Assembly (NCBI GenBank): GCA_948470475.1
Contig: OX419338.1
Location: 4,602,766 to 4,666,765, forward strand
Source: Galaxea fascicularis
Lineage: Eukaryota; Cnidaria; Anthozoa; Scleractinia; Euphylliidae
DNA: 64,000 nt
Direction: 5' to 3'
This document shows positions 46,238 to 57,800 of this stretch, piece by piece (position 1 is the stretch's first letter; every line of letters begins with the position of its first letter). The notes under the pieces are model-generated. The model had not been told where the DNA came from. It did not search any database and was given only the letters and a program-made list of their open reading frames with translations. The position numbers and the translations under genes were made by a program.

Positions 46238-49200
46238 TTAGAAGAAGCCGCCGCACTCTGAGCCAAAGTGAAAATATTTTTAGAGGTCTAAACAACTGTA
46301 TCAAAGTTTATGATACGGCCGACTTTAGCTGCAAAGTTAGTTTTCCGTTAGTAATACTGCACTGTACAGATTATCCATAGAACATTGAATTTATAAAAAC
46401 AATCTTAAGTAGGAATATTGAAGGCTCCACTTTAGAATAATCAAGGTTCCATTGCATTTTTTGAGTAATTCTTGGTATTATCCTGCATAGATATTTTAAA
46501 ACCTTCACCACATGGATGTGTTATGCTCCACTAGACCAAAAGGTTGATTCTCTTCAAAATAACATATCAACTTGTAATATGATGGGCAAACCAAATTACC
46601 AATTGAGCTGTCTTTAATGACTAAATTAAGATGGACACTTTCAGCTTTGATTAGCCCTCAAGGAGGCCCCTATAAACAGACATGACAAAATTCAAGAAAT
46701 CAGCACGGACAACGGCTTTCCAGACACAAGTTAACTTACACGTATTGACCATTCCGGAGTTGCACAAGGAACTGGGGAGAGTTCAAATTTGAAGTAATCG
46801 ATAAATTGACACCACATGAAAGATACTGTTGAGTTTGGTCGTTTGACCAAGTTTGATTCTTTTAGGTTGAACAAAAGACCAAGATTTGGACTTTGAAACA
46901 TAATTCAAAATCCCTACAAACGTCATTAAATTAGTGACAGTGTCCCCAAAAACCATACAAACTGTATTTTTTTTACGATTTCTGTGGTTTTCTTAAAAAT
47001 GGGCAAACACATTGATTTTCACCTCAGTTATTTCCAAACAGTAGGTGGTTGACAGGATTTTATACTTGTCAGAAAACTGAATAATAAGAGTTTATATGGT
47101 TTTGGGGGACGAGCCTCAACATTAAGAGACGTTTGTAAGGATTTTGAACGATGTTTTTAAGTCCATAACTTGGTCTCTGTTCAACCTAAAAGAATCAAAG
47201 TTCGTCAAATGACCAAACTCAACGGTATCTTTCATGTGATGGTGTCAATTTATCAATTACTTACAAATTGGAACTCACCCCAGTTCCCTTCACAACTCCA
47301 AAATGGCCAATTACAAGAAACTTCCATAACTTTCAGAAACACACTCTTTATTTCCAGCAAATTTTAGAATTGAAGAAAGGATAAGAATTACAAAAACAGT
47401 AATGTGACGATTCCTCTCTCTACCTAAATTTAAAGGCCAACACCATGAACTCTGACATTACCAAGATAGTCAAAGTAACAATTGGCAAACCATTAAATTT
47501 ATAGCAGAATCACAAGAGCTGTAGTCACATACCTGGTTTCCAGTTGTTAGAGGCACCCTGCAGTTTAACAGATGAGTAGAAAATAATGGGAAGAAAACAG
47601 AAGAAGACTGTCAAAGCAACCACTGAGACCAAGTCTCTGTGTATCTTGACACAGTGAAAGTCTTTACTCCAGCGCTGCCGAGTGTAATTCATCTGAGGTT
47701 TAAAAGCAGAGATAAAAAGTATTAAAATACATAATTCAAGAGCTACAGTCTTCTGTCTGGAATTTCAGCCCTACATTATCGGACCTTGGTAAGAAGGTTC
47801 AAGTGTAACCTGCAATCAGGCTCTTTTTTTCGTTTCGTTGGTAGACCAATTGTAGTGAGCACCAACATACAGAAGACATAAGAGCGATGGTACAATTGGG
47901 CCTGATCGCAGGTTAGCTCAAGTGGCCCAAAGATATTTTTAAGACCTTCAACTATATTATACAGTCATGACAGTGAAGTGTTATGATCATCACCACGAGG
48001 TACCACAATCAACGACAACCACAACTTTTACAACAGGAGAAACTAAAATAATAATAGAACCATGCAATCCCACTGAAAACTTGAACTAACTCCACTCAGC
48101 TGAAAATCTGCCCCATTTCAGCTCATTGTCAGCTTAGGCTTGCTTTAGGCTTAGTTGTAACAGCAATAGGCTTCAGGGTTTTCTGTAGAACTTTGAACAG
48201 CCATTGCTGTGCTAGTTTTAGCCATAACAGTACATGGCCAAGGCTTCTACTGATTGGTGAATTTTTACAGCTGTATTTTTACAGCTGTAACACTTACTAC
48301 TAACATCTGCGAGTTGCTATGGGTTACAGTTTCAAGTAAGAACTCTGGGTTTTATGCCACGACTGATGAGAAAACAAGCAACATAGCTCCATTTGGTTGT
48401 TTCCAAGCAGATCTTCATGATCATGATGTTAACAATGTTTTTGCAATAATATTGCACATTATGACTTTTGTGAAAATTGTTAGAGATGAGTTATCTCTAC
48501 AATTTACTGGTGCTAGTAAATGAATATTTTTTGAATGCCCTTGCTGCCAATGCTCTTTTGTGGATAGCTCACAGTACAAGCTATTGACAATAGGCGAGAC
48601 CGAAGCATGCAACAAGCACACAAACAAAAGAAAGGGTTCTTAGTTCAAACCCATAACCTGTAACACCTTTCACAGCTGCTACTAACAAGTGTTTACGGCT
48701 GTAAAAGTGCCTTGATCAGTAGAAGGCTTCAGCAATGTACGTCAATGTTATAGCTGCAGATGGCACAGCAATGGCTGTTCAAAGTTCTATTGAGAACCCT
48801 GAGAAAAGACTTGGGGGGGGGGGGGTTGGAGAAAAAAAAAGCTGTTAGATCTCCATACTTATTAAAGTTAAACACTCGTTGCAAGAATCATGCATACTTA
48901 CCGCAGCAGACAGATCTGCACAAACTTTGTACTGTAGTGAATCAGACCCTGTTATATTCTTATACGATTCTTCAAGGATGTTGTACACTTTTTTGCAGTT
49001 ATCACACAAACCATTTTTTACTACATTCGATGAGTTGGCTCTGCTGTGGTTGAATGGCAAAGGAATAATGTGAATCTGAAAAGACAAACAAAAACTACTG
49101 ATCAACCACAAAATGTAGCTGTTTTACTACACACAGTACAATAATAGTCATGTTTTCTACATGCAAAGGAAATTATACTTTTCTGGTGAAAAATATGGAC

Positions 49201-52200
49201 AATTTGCACATAAATGAAACTGTAATTTTGCTCGGATGAAGGGCTTATGTTCAAAATGTCAGCTTTTTACAGGGCTCGGGCTTAACTTTTCAGCTTACTA
49301 GCATGTTCTATTCACTAGCCAAAACAATTTTTTTTACTAGCCAGACCTGTTTCTTGGTTGTTTTTTTTCATCCTGTCAAGCAGTTTCAGTACCTTTTTCC
49401 AACCACAATACTTATGTGAAAGGTTTGAACTTACCAGCTTTATTTTATGCCTGAAGTGTTATGATGAGTTTATAAACACAGCAGTTTAAATACAAAGATT
49501 TAAATTTTAAGGAGTTTGAAGTAGAATGCCAAATAAATGCTAGGATGTGTTGAGCTTGCAGTATACTTAAACAACTTAAAAGCTCCCTCACCCTTGAGAA
49601 ATTTGTCGTGAAACTGCCGTCAAAACATTGTAACTCACTGCCAAAAAAACATTCCTTTCTTTCAAAATGTTGATTCACAATCTCTCATGAACAACAAAAT
49701 TTGCTCTATCTTAACTTTATTTAGAGGTTGCAGACATAGGTATCAATATTAAATAAGTATCACTCAAATTTGTGAACTACTACATGTATGATTGTTTTCT
49801 TTTTTTAAGGAATTACAATGTAAAAGAAAAGTGTACAGGACTTTTTTAAGCATGAAACGTAATCCCTATATGTCCATGACTTCTCATTTGTAGCAAGCAG
49901 ATTGTGTCATTTGTTGCTGTAGTTAAGAAGAAAGAACTGAAGAAGTCAATCGCACTTTTGCTATTTAGTAATTTAAAGTTCTTGTTTGAGGCAATAAATT
50001 ATGATATTTGTTACAACTGATGTTTCAAATTCTGCACACTTTGACTTAAGTTTCTGAAATCAGTGATTTCATTCAGGTCCTGCATACTCAGATATTTTCA
50101 CTAGCCAAAATGGCTAGTGATACCACAAAACCTACAAGCCAAAATGGCATTTTTACTGGTCTGTGGCTAGTTGGCTACTGTTAGTTTCAAGCCCTGTTTT
50201 AATCTCTTTACTGTGGCCAATTTACATTATCAACTCAGTTGTTAAAACCAAATTCTTTTACCATGCCTTATATATATCTAAAATTACACATTATGATGTA
50301 TCTGTTGTCTGCTCAACAGGGTTCGTACACTTTTTCCGACCAACAATTCAAGGATTTTTCAAGGCCTTTCAAGGACACACTTTTCCAATTTTCAAGGACT
50401 CCAAGAGGGGCAAAATCAAGCTAATATAATGCCACATCAGATGCTCAAAGTAGAGAGTACTGCGCCGATTTTTGTCTCAGACACTTGTGAAGCTTTGTTT
50501 GATAAAATTGGCAACAAATTTCAAGGACTTTCCGTCACCGACTCCAATTTTCAAGGACTTTTAAGGCCTTGAATTTTTCTTTTGAAATTCAAGGACTTTC
50601 AAGGCCTTTCAAGGCATGTGCGAACCCTGTCTCAATAGAGTGTCAGAAAAATCACATGTCTACCCGGTAGATATGATGTTTCAACAGCATGTGTCCTCAT
50701 AGGTGTCTACCTCACGCAACCTTAAGGGGGTAACGCTCTAGGCAATTTTATATGCTGATCTGGCATGTCAGATATCGGCAATTAAATTTGCCAGCATTCA
50801 CCTAGTGTGCCCGTTCCTGGATTTTGAACACACATTGCTGTGTATTGCCAGATGAGTCAGCGACTTTTATCTCATGACTTTTCAAAATGGTGGACAGCAA
50901 CAATGCTTGGAGCCTGGGAACCCTGATCAGCGTAGAAAATTGCCAAGTGTGCCTGCATCAATCCACGCCTATTGTGTCGATGAACAAAAACAAAATTAGA
51001 TACTGGGCAGTCAATTACCTCAGAATTGTTGAAGAAACAGTGTTCCACTGCATCCAACTTTTGAAAGAACTTTTTGATTTCTGTCTTGATGCCATTAGGT
51101 CTTCCACCCTTACCTTTATCAAAACACTCTACAAAGAAGAGAGGAAATTTGACTGACATCACTGAGGAGAATATCTCACTAGGGATGTCATACATGTGCC
51201 TTTGAGGATATTTTTCAACTGGTCTGATGGCCAAACTTGGAGGCATGATCATCATTTGTTTCATGACTGAAACAGAAGTGGTATTCATATCACAATCTAG
51301 TTTTCGTGCATGTTTACATAGACTTAATGCAATGCAAACCAGTTTGTGAAGTTAAATCAGGAATAAACCCATGCCCTTGATTCAGTTGTGAAACGAATGA
51401 TGCTCAGTTTTGAAAGCTGCAATGTGCTTTATTATGAAGATTGATCCTTGCAGTTGTGAATGCAACGCAATTGCATAAAGAAGCCCGAAAAAAATTGAGG
51501 ACTTCACAATACCCCTTCATAGCTCAGTTGGTTAGAGTACTGCACTAGTCTGAAATGTCAGCTGTCTCCTGCCCCTAACCCATGGTGGGCGCGGGCGAGA
51601 GAGACGTCTGAATTCCGAGCGTTATAATGTTGTCCGGTGACGTCACGTACTTGTGCAGATATGGTAGGTAGTTTTTTATTGGTTCTTACACATTTGAATT
51701 AGATGACTTTTTATCATTGGTTCAACACGCCAACAGTTACATTTGAAAGCAACGGTGGGGAACACAGAACTTCTTAATATTGCATTACATAGTTTATTCT
51801 AGATTTATTTCATTGCTGGGAACACACACGGCGATTTCAACACAATATTGGAGGCACGTTTGCAGGGATTTATTGAGGTTTGGCTTGACAAAGTTGAAGG
51901 ACGAACAGAGGACCGCTTTGCTTTATCTTCTTTCTGGATATTTTTGTCAACCTTCATTTATTGACAAATCGCACCTATGAATGATTGTTCCACTGCTTTC
52001 AGGGATGCTAGGGGTGAAGGAAGGAATAAATTCCTTTGGTTCACTATCTTTTTTCCAAAATTGCGAACAAACTCATCAGTTATTGACGTTATTGTAGGCA
52101 AATTTTCCCCGAAGGACTTCTGCCATGACAGAAAAAACAAATACGCATGCTGTCGTCAATTGCAAGCTTTAACGGCAGCTTCGTCAGTTCGAGTTCGATT

Positions 52201-53311
52201 GGGAAAGAAGTATGATCCCGTAAATTTACTCCAGAGGCTTTATCGTTAAGCTTAAAGGCACACAAAACCCCAAACACCTTCATACATATGCATACAATCG
52301 ACACTCGTGGCCGCCGTCCTGGTAAGAATGAAATTTATGCAACATTGCCTAAATTAAAACGTGACGTCACCGGACGACATTACAACCCTCGGAATTCAGA
52401 CATCTCTCTTGCCCGTGCCCCTTGTGGGTTAGGGGGAGGAGACGGCTGACATTTCAGACTAAGTACTGCACCAGTCAATTGTGGGTTCATATGTTCCCAT
52501 GAGAGAGATGACTGAGAATGATGTATACAAAATAAATCATATATGAACTGTGGAAATGAAGTGAAATGAAATGAAGATTGATCCTCGCTGTTGTGAACAC
52601 AATTTATGCCATTGGGTAAAGATGCCTGAAAATAAATTCAGGTCTGCAATGGGGTTTGAACCGCCGAGGAGCTATGAAGCCACTGACTGGGTGCCTGTCA
52701 ATTTTTGTGGGTTCATATGTTCCCATGAGAGGGGTGAGTGAGACTGATGTCTATGAAATAAATCCTATATGAACTGCGGAAATGAAATTAAAATTGATCC
52801 CCGCAGTTGTGAATGCAATTTATGCAATTGCAAAAAGAAGCCTGACTTCAACAGGCTTTGAACCCGTGACCTTGCGGTATACTCCTTCATAGCTCAGTTG
52901 GTTAGAGCACAGCACCGGTATCGCCAGGTCACAAGGCTGTGTGGAAATATCGCCAAATTGAGCACGATGTCACTTACGAGGACAGTTTGAGGTCTTCCAC
53001 AGATCCACCACAAAATTATAGGCCGACTCTACAAGCTGATACTTTTCCGCCATTATCAAATCGCTGTGGCATACATCCTTATCCACTATATCTTTGTGTC
53101 TGTTCAAAGTATCTACATATACGTCTTCACAATGACAACAGAAACGAAATGGCCGCGAGTTGCTCACTGCACAGAACGTGAAGTTGGAAACCACCTTTGC
53201 AAAGTTCTTCAAAAGACTGTGGCAGTCGGATAAAGCCGATAAAGCTGTCCTTGTTTGCCAAATGAGTAAAAAGGTGCAAAAAAGCTTAGCACTTTTAGAG
53301 AAGTACACCAT
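46238..53311 (-). CDS. OSTM1: OSTM1, osteopetrosis-associated transmembrane protein 1 (ClC-7 beta subunit)
   Basis: OSTM1 stabilises the lysosomal Cl-/H+ exchanger ClC-7. Exons on the minus strand: 52978-53311, 51019-51128, 48902-49075, 47533-47692, and a short last exon 46238-46257; phases 1, 0, 0, 1 agree at every junction. The product is about 265 residues (human about 334). A signal peptide (LFCTFLLIW core) is followed by a Cys-rich luminal domain with VSNFTFCAV, a CFD..C block and GLCDNCKKVYNILEESYKN. Exons 3 and 4 join as VCADLSAA plus MNYTRQRWSKDFHC, matching the conserved C-x-D-x-x-x-AMN-x-TR-x-x-WS-x-x-F-x-C of OSTM1. One membrane segment (VVALTVFFCFLPIIFY) follows. Several N-glycosylation sequons are present. 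The first Met could instead be at 53347. The last exon adds only ECGGFF and is the least certain part. The reading as OSTM1 is firm. Confidence 0.92.
46746..47309. mobile_element. Inverted-repeat element TGGCC, longer copy 2
   Basis: It carries the GAAGTAATCGATAAATTG arms of 17341-17615 at both ends, with a longer interior that repeats the TTGGTCTTTTGTTCAACCTA-like block. It lies in the last intron of OSTM1. Confidence 0.6.
47803..47922. mobile_element. Short MITE with TAACCTGCAATCAGGC ends
   Basis: GTAACCTGCAATCAGGC at the left pairs with GCCTGATCGCAGGTTA at the right. It is about 120 bp and lies in OSTM1 intron 3. Confidence 0.55.
48167..48812. mobile_element. Long inverted-repeat element in OSTM1 intron 3
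   Basis: AGAACTTTGAACAGCCATTG at the left is mirrored by CAATGGCTGTTCAAAGTTCT at the right, with further matching blocks (CTTCTACTGAT, TTTACAGC) towards the middle. Arms are about 150 bp. The right end abuts the poly-G run about 90 bp from the exon 3 donor. Confidence 0.6.
49270..50196. mobile_element. CAGGGCTCG-ended DNA element
   Basis: CAGGGCTCGGGCTTAACTTT at 49270 is paired with TTAGTTTCAAGCCCTG ending at 50196. Both ends are rich in CTAGCC/GGCTAG. A partial copy is at 5863-5994. The interior has no transposase I can recognise. CAGGG ends suggest hAT. Confidence 0.5.
50317..50629. mobile_element. MITE with CAGGGTTCG ends and TTCAAGGA subrepeats
   Basis: CAGGGTTCGTACAC is mirrored by the near-complement GTGCGAACCCTG. 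TTCAAGGACTTT, TTTCAAGGCC and similar units recur throughout. Flanks share CTCAA but no perfect 8-bp duplication. It lies in OSTM1 intron 2 and is probably hAT-derived. Confidence 0.65.
51340..51545 (+). repeat. tRNA-derived repeat, left part (split by the MULE)
   Basis: It contains GATTGATCCTTGCAGTTGTG, then CTTCATAGCTCAGTTGGTTA, a tRNA-like A box, and breaks at the MULE at 51546. The rest resumes at 52462. Confidence 0.6.
51546..52461. mobile_element. Mutator-like (MULE) non-autonomous element carrying a RecQ-helicase-like fragment
   Basis: Inverted ends of about 100 bp start TAGTCTGAAATGTCAGC and end in the exact complement. AGTACTGCAC flanks both sides without mismatch (51536-51545 and 52462-52471), a 10-bp target duplication as expected for Mutator-like elements. 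Inside, 51858-51960 reads FGLTKLKDEQRTALLYLLSG and, after a one-base frame change, DIFVNL; this resembles the start of RecQ-family helicases just before their Walker A (PTGFGKS-type) motif, which is not present here. The fragment cannot be functional. Minus-strand frames at 51958-52304 look coding-like but I do not recognise them. It lies in OSTM1 intron 1. Confidence 0.7.
52462..52935 (+). repeat. Tandem tRNA-derived repeat units, right part
   Basis: GTTCATATGTTCCCATGAGA occurs near 52485 and again about 226 bp later. GATTGATCC..CAGTTGTGAA recurs at about 52570 and 52795. The stretch ends in CTTCATAGCTCAGTTGGTTA at about 52886, the same tRNA-like A box as at 51514. So at least two units stand in tandem, close before the OSTM1 exon 1 donor at 52977. 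Confidence 0.6.
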
Positions 53312-53330
53312 CTTGCATTTGTATTGCTTG

Positions 53331-53366
53331 TCACGAGTTTTGGTCATGCCAGGAGACGACGGCCAT
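53331..53366 (-). promoter_or_regulatory. Short upstream ORF before OSTM1
   Basis: An ATG in AAAAATGGCC (53364-53366) opens an 11-codon frame ending in TGA at 53331-53333. It overlaps the ATG at 53347 out of frame and stops 19 bases before the ATG at 53311, which has the better context (AAGATGG). If transcribed, it would favour initiation at 53311. Sequence shows the ORF; its use is inference. Confidence 0.4.
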
Positions 53367-53611
53367 TTTTAATTCGGAAAGTTCGTACCCAGAGCCTTTC
53401 TGAGCGGACCTGAGCAATGGGCCTCTTGTGCCTGCCCCCACAGTGGGACAGTGGGACAGTGGGATGTTTTCTCTGGTCCCTCGTTACCAGACACCCATTG
53501 GTCAGCACTGGTGCAAGATTCCGTAAGACAAGGGAGGGGCATAACAACGTCAGGGAAGTGCCCTGTAGAGGACCAGGGTTCAGGCTGCTCATTGCACCAG
53601 GGAGAGTCTTA

Positions 53612-54030
53612 CACTGAAAACCTGCATACATGTATATAACCCTGGAAGTTTTGAGATCAGGTTGTACAGGTTCTTATATTTTGGGGTAGTTTTTCACAAT
53701 TCAGGCTGATTAGGTTCTTAATAGGTTCTTATTTAGTGTAACCATTGGCAGAAATATTGTACCCCTGAACATATTTCTAAACTAAAAAAAAAAAAAACGA
53801 AAATCAAAGAAAACATATTATGCACTGCACTATAACTTACTATCAGAAGTTTCTCACACAATAATTGTGACAAACTTCCGACAGCAAAACCCCAGAATTT
53901 TGACTATCAAAATTGGAGAGATTTTTTGTACAAAATCCTATTTTTCTTTACCAGTCTCAATTGGTTCTTATATTTTTGGGTATTTAAATGCCAAATTCCA
54001 GCCTAGGTTCTTATATATGGATTTTTACTG
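53612..54030. mobile_element. Tc1/mariner-like miniature element, diverged copy
   Basis: The left CACTGAAAACC and right ATTTTTACTG are flanked by TA. It contains several AGGTTCTTATAT units shared with 60037-60488. It lies between the CSTF2 3' end and the OSTM1 promoter. Confidence 0.45.
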
Positions 54031-54111
54031 TATTTCTGGGCAAATGGTTTGTTCAGCAAGGTAGGTTGCATGCCCCAAAACTTTGCTTAGTGTGTTAAAC
54101 ATCAGGCATAG

Positions 54112-54365
54112 TCAATCGATAGAAATCGATATCAGAAATCAATCTATACAGAGGGGGAAGGGACAGGGGAGTAAATCTCCCTTCTCCCTACTTTCTGAGC
54201 CAATTTCTCCCTCCTCCCTACTCATCCAGGTCCATCCAGTTCAATTCTCCCTACTCCCAACTTTTCTTTTTCTTCCTCCTCCCTACTTTTCCCCCCTATT
54301 TCTCCCTCCTCCCTATTCTGTTCCTCCCCCCTCTATACAACTCAGTAATTGATGATATTGATTGA
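54112..54365. repeat. CTCCCTACT-rich pyrimidine tract with inverted flanks
   Basis: Multiple TTCTCCCTCCTCCCTACT-type units form a nearly pure pyrimidine strand at 54175-54335. Flanking TATACAGAGGGGG and CCCCCTCTATACA are inverted. This resembles a short element with a tandem core. Confidence 0.5.
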
Positions 54366-54419
54366 CGAACGTGTCATGAAGATTACTTGTTTACTGAGTT
54401 ACTCCGTTTGCTTTCTGTA

Positions 54420-54602
54420 CCACTACAATGACACAAAAATTTCGTTTTTATCAATGGAGTTGATACTGTAAATTGAACACCATTCAGGGATCCTAAAAAC
54501 TGACATTTTGCGCATTAGCCCTTCATCAGAGTGAATTCGTGCTGTGATGAAGGACTAATGCTATCCACTGATAAAACTAAATTTTTGTGTTACTAATGTG
54601 GA
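54420..54602. mobile_element. Inverted-repeat element downstream of CSTF2
   Basis: GCATTAGCCCTTCATCAGAG pairs with the near-complement TGATGAAGGACTAATGC, and outer ACACAAAAATTTCG with AAATTTTTGTGT. Confidence 0.5.
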
Positions 54603-54779
54603 GGTGCAGAAAGTGAACAGAGTAACAATAACAACTTGGCAAGTGAATTGGTGGAAAATAAGAGTTTTAAACCAATCACAATCGAGGAAATTGTAATTTT
54701 TATGATAATTCACAACATACCCCATTTTTCGGCACATCAAACTGTTAATTAAAAGACTCGAAACTTGACAAAACAAGTC

Positions 54780-54785
54780 TTTAAT
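54780..54785 (-). terminator. ATTAAA polyadenylation signal, CSTF2
   Basis: On the minus strand ATTAAA lies about 50 bp after the CSTF2 stop codon (54834-54836), a common variant signal. It is the nearest candidate. Confidence 0.4.
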
Positions 54786-54833
54786 AAAGTTTAATTGTTA
54801 AGTAAGGGAAAGTAATACAACATAATTAATAAA

Positions 54834-57800
54834 TTAATGAGGCGTGCTTTGTGCTATCTGCTCCTTCAACACCATTATACTCTGCCGTTGATCTTCAGGT
54901 AACAGGGCAATTTGTTGATCAGTGAGGCTCAAAACTTGCATGATCAGGGCTGCCTGTGGTGAAAAAAGTAACATTGTTTTCTCATTTAACCTCTGAGACA
55001 CCCATGAAGTACTTTTCATAACACTGTTTTCTTTTAATGACTGGTGGTAGCCTTCTTGGAGCAAATAAGCTTTTGAGTGTTTTTGTATGCTGTGTGAAAC
55101 GTTATCCATGTCTGAACAATATCTGCAAATCCACAATCAATGGGAAGAAAAATGAATACTGTAAACTTCCCAAATGAAAACAGGTCTGCAAATTGATTTT
55201 CCAAAGCTGTGAGCCTGCACAAACATAATATCACTTGACAGGAGATTGTGCTTTGGGTCGAATAAAATTCCTGAACTCTGCATTTATGACCTGTAAATTC
55301 GGGTTATCAGTACTGGAGCTGATAATACAATTGTCCTTTGACGGGGTTTGTAAAGCGCAACAGGGTGTAATAATGAAGCAACATTTTTGCAATTTGGCAG
55401 AACTTATTTCATGAACACTAAGGTAACTTTGAAGCCTTATAAACAAGTGGGAGGTGGTTGGGATGATGTGGTTTGAGGAGGGAGGCCAGAATAACTGTAA
55501 TGTTAGTACCTTTTCTTGGTCCTGTGCTGTGACATCACCTCCCTGTCCAGGACCCCCTTGGGGTGGATTAAAACCTGAAAGAGGATACTACATATAAGAG
55601 ACATGAAAAATGCTATTTGGTTGCCTTTATCAACACACATGTAATTCTCTCAAGCTACACGACAATGCATTACTCACTTCTTATCCAGTGATGTAATTAA
55701 GGCAAAATATATTTTTTTCAAAAAGATTATAAAGTGTTTGGCCTATGATTAGACAATCCAAGGGTCCACTGAGATTTAAAGACCTCTTTCATAATGGTAG
55801 CCAAACAAATAATTATATTATTTTGTTTACAAGCTTATGAGCCTAGTTACTAGCCTTGCTAGGATGTGCCAAATGTAAAATAATTTTTGTTCTAAAATGA
55901 GGCTAGTAGGTCTAATTAACATGCATACAAAAAAAAAAGATAAATTGGCCACCATTTATGACAGTGGTCTATTGGTTTGCAAACATTGACTTCAGTCCAT
56001 TCACCCAAGAAAAGTGACTATACAATATTATTATGCACCATAGATGTTGGGAGCAGAAAGAGATTGCTACAAGTCTATGATGATGAAGTTTAAGATGACG
56101 CACTATTGGGAATTAAAAGACAGAAAGCATAGCAAGAAATATGTTGATGTTGAGGGCAATGTTTCTTACCTTGGGGACCCCTCGGAGGGGGTCCTCCTTG
56201 GTTAGGTCCCCACTGCTGTTGTGGAGAATGAACAGGTCCTGAAAAGCGACCATCTGATGGAGGCCCTTGAGGACCCCGGTCACCACGTGGATCCCGTGGG
56301 CCACTTGGTGGGCCAAATCTCTGTTCAGAAGGGGGAGGGCCTCTTGGATCTCTGGGTTGATCCCTTGGGTCCATTGAGGGGCCTCGCCTATCATCTGCAC
56401 AAACAAAAGTTGAAAATGCATTGAAGCAGAATTGGAAAACACTTCATAATGCCACTATATCTCTTCTCTTCTGAGTTATTTTGGAGATAAAGCATCACGC
56501 TTGTGGCAAACAACAGATTCTTGTTTTCATTTCCTCAAAGAATTAACAAAAAGATGAGAACCATTCAAAATAATTCTGGCATTTGTGGCTAATGTGAAAC
56601 TGCTAACCCACACATAAAAATAGTAATTAAAACATAAAATAGCAAATGCACAAAAAGAGAGGTTCACATTAACTCTTCAAAATGTGAACCTCTATTTTCT
56701 AGTTTAAAAACAAGATACCAAATAATGCCATTCCTCCCATTTAATAGCAGATTTGTTTAGTTCAATCTGAAGGCGTGGGCATGAAGGAGGACTTATAACA
56801 CTTTCTTCTCTTTAAAATAACTTGTGTATATGTTTTGTATAGTGTAAATAAAGAATTGGATTGAATGAACTGAATTGAGGTGAACAGTATGACATTCTCT
56901 GTAAGGAATTTAACACTTTCAGACATTGTTAATCCTTTAACTCCCAAGATCTGATTATTAATAATTCTCTTTTCTAGCTTATATACTTTTCAATGTGCAT
57001 TAGTTAAGAGAATTTGGGGTTATATCAAAATAACACCCTCTGGCTGATAAGTTTGTTTATTCTCACCACCTGTCTGTTGGACAGTGTATTGACTTATAAG
57101 GAGAAGTTACATGGTAATCACCTCTGGCAGTTAAATACCTCTTACTAACCAAGTTCGAGGTCCGTACTGTAAGTTACGGACTGAGTTTTTTCCTGTTCAT
57201 TTATGGCCCAAGAGTGAAGCTCACAGGCGATAAAAGAACGGGAAAAAACGAGGATCCGCAACTTACAGTATGGACCGAGAAAACGAGGTTAGTAAGATAT
57301 TTATTATATCTCTGAGGTTAATTGGGCACGCGTGAAAGGAAACTTTCAAATTTAGCGGGCCGTACAGTCCCGCTAAATTGACCAATTCCAGCACGCGTAC
57401 TAACTCAGAGATATAATAGAGTGCTAATTATTGCACAAGGAAAACTGACACCTTTCCAGTACCATGATGCAATGAAAATAGGAAATTGCAACAAAGAACT
57501 CACCACACAAACTCAAATAGAACAATTTAAAATGATTCCATGATGAAAGAAACTCTGAAGAGGATAGATGCAGTTAACCATCCCACTAACTAAAGTTTTC
57601 ATTACCTTGGGCAGGTACATCTACACTGCACTTCCATTTTTCATCAATGACAAAAGTACCAAGACAGAGCAATAGACCATTTTGGTCCCTGTACCAGATG
57701 AGTGCATTCTGTGTACATTGTTGTTATAAAACATTTTACTTTGTAGCTACACAGTTTAGCATGCACATAGTTACCTCTAGGTGGATCTCTGTTTCTTGGA

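Noticed and set aside
47833..47922. Possible microRNA hairpin
   Set aside because: The stem is formed by MITE terminal repeats with a large loop; no mature-like conserved 22-mer can be argued from sequence alone.
49445..49678. 77-codon minus-strand frame as an OSTM1 exon
   Set aside because: It lies inside the CAGGG-ended element, lacks the conserved cysteine spacing, and the exon 2 to exon 3 junction already fits in phase without it.
50872..51288. 138-codon minus-strand frame as a separate gene
   Set aside because: Only 51019-51128 is coding: it is OSTM1 exon 2, bounded by a good acceptor and donor and fitting the phases of exons 1 and 3.
51514..51545. tRNA gene at 51514 or 52886
   Set aside because: Only an A-box-like half is present; it continues into repeat sequence and lacks a B box and acceptor stem at the right distance.
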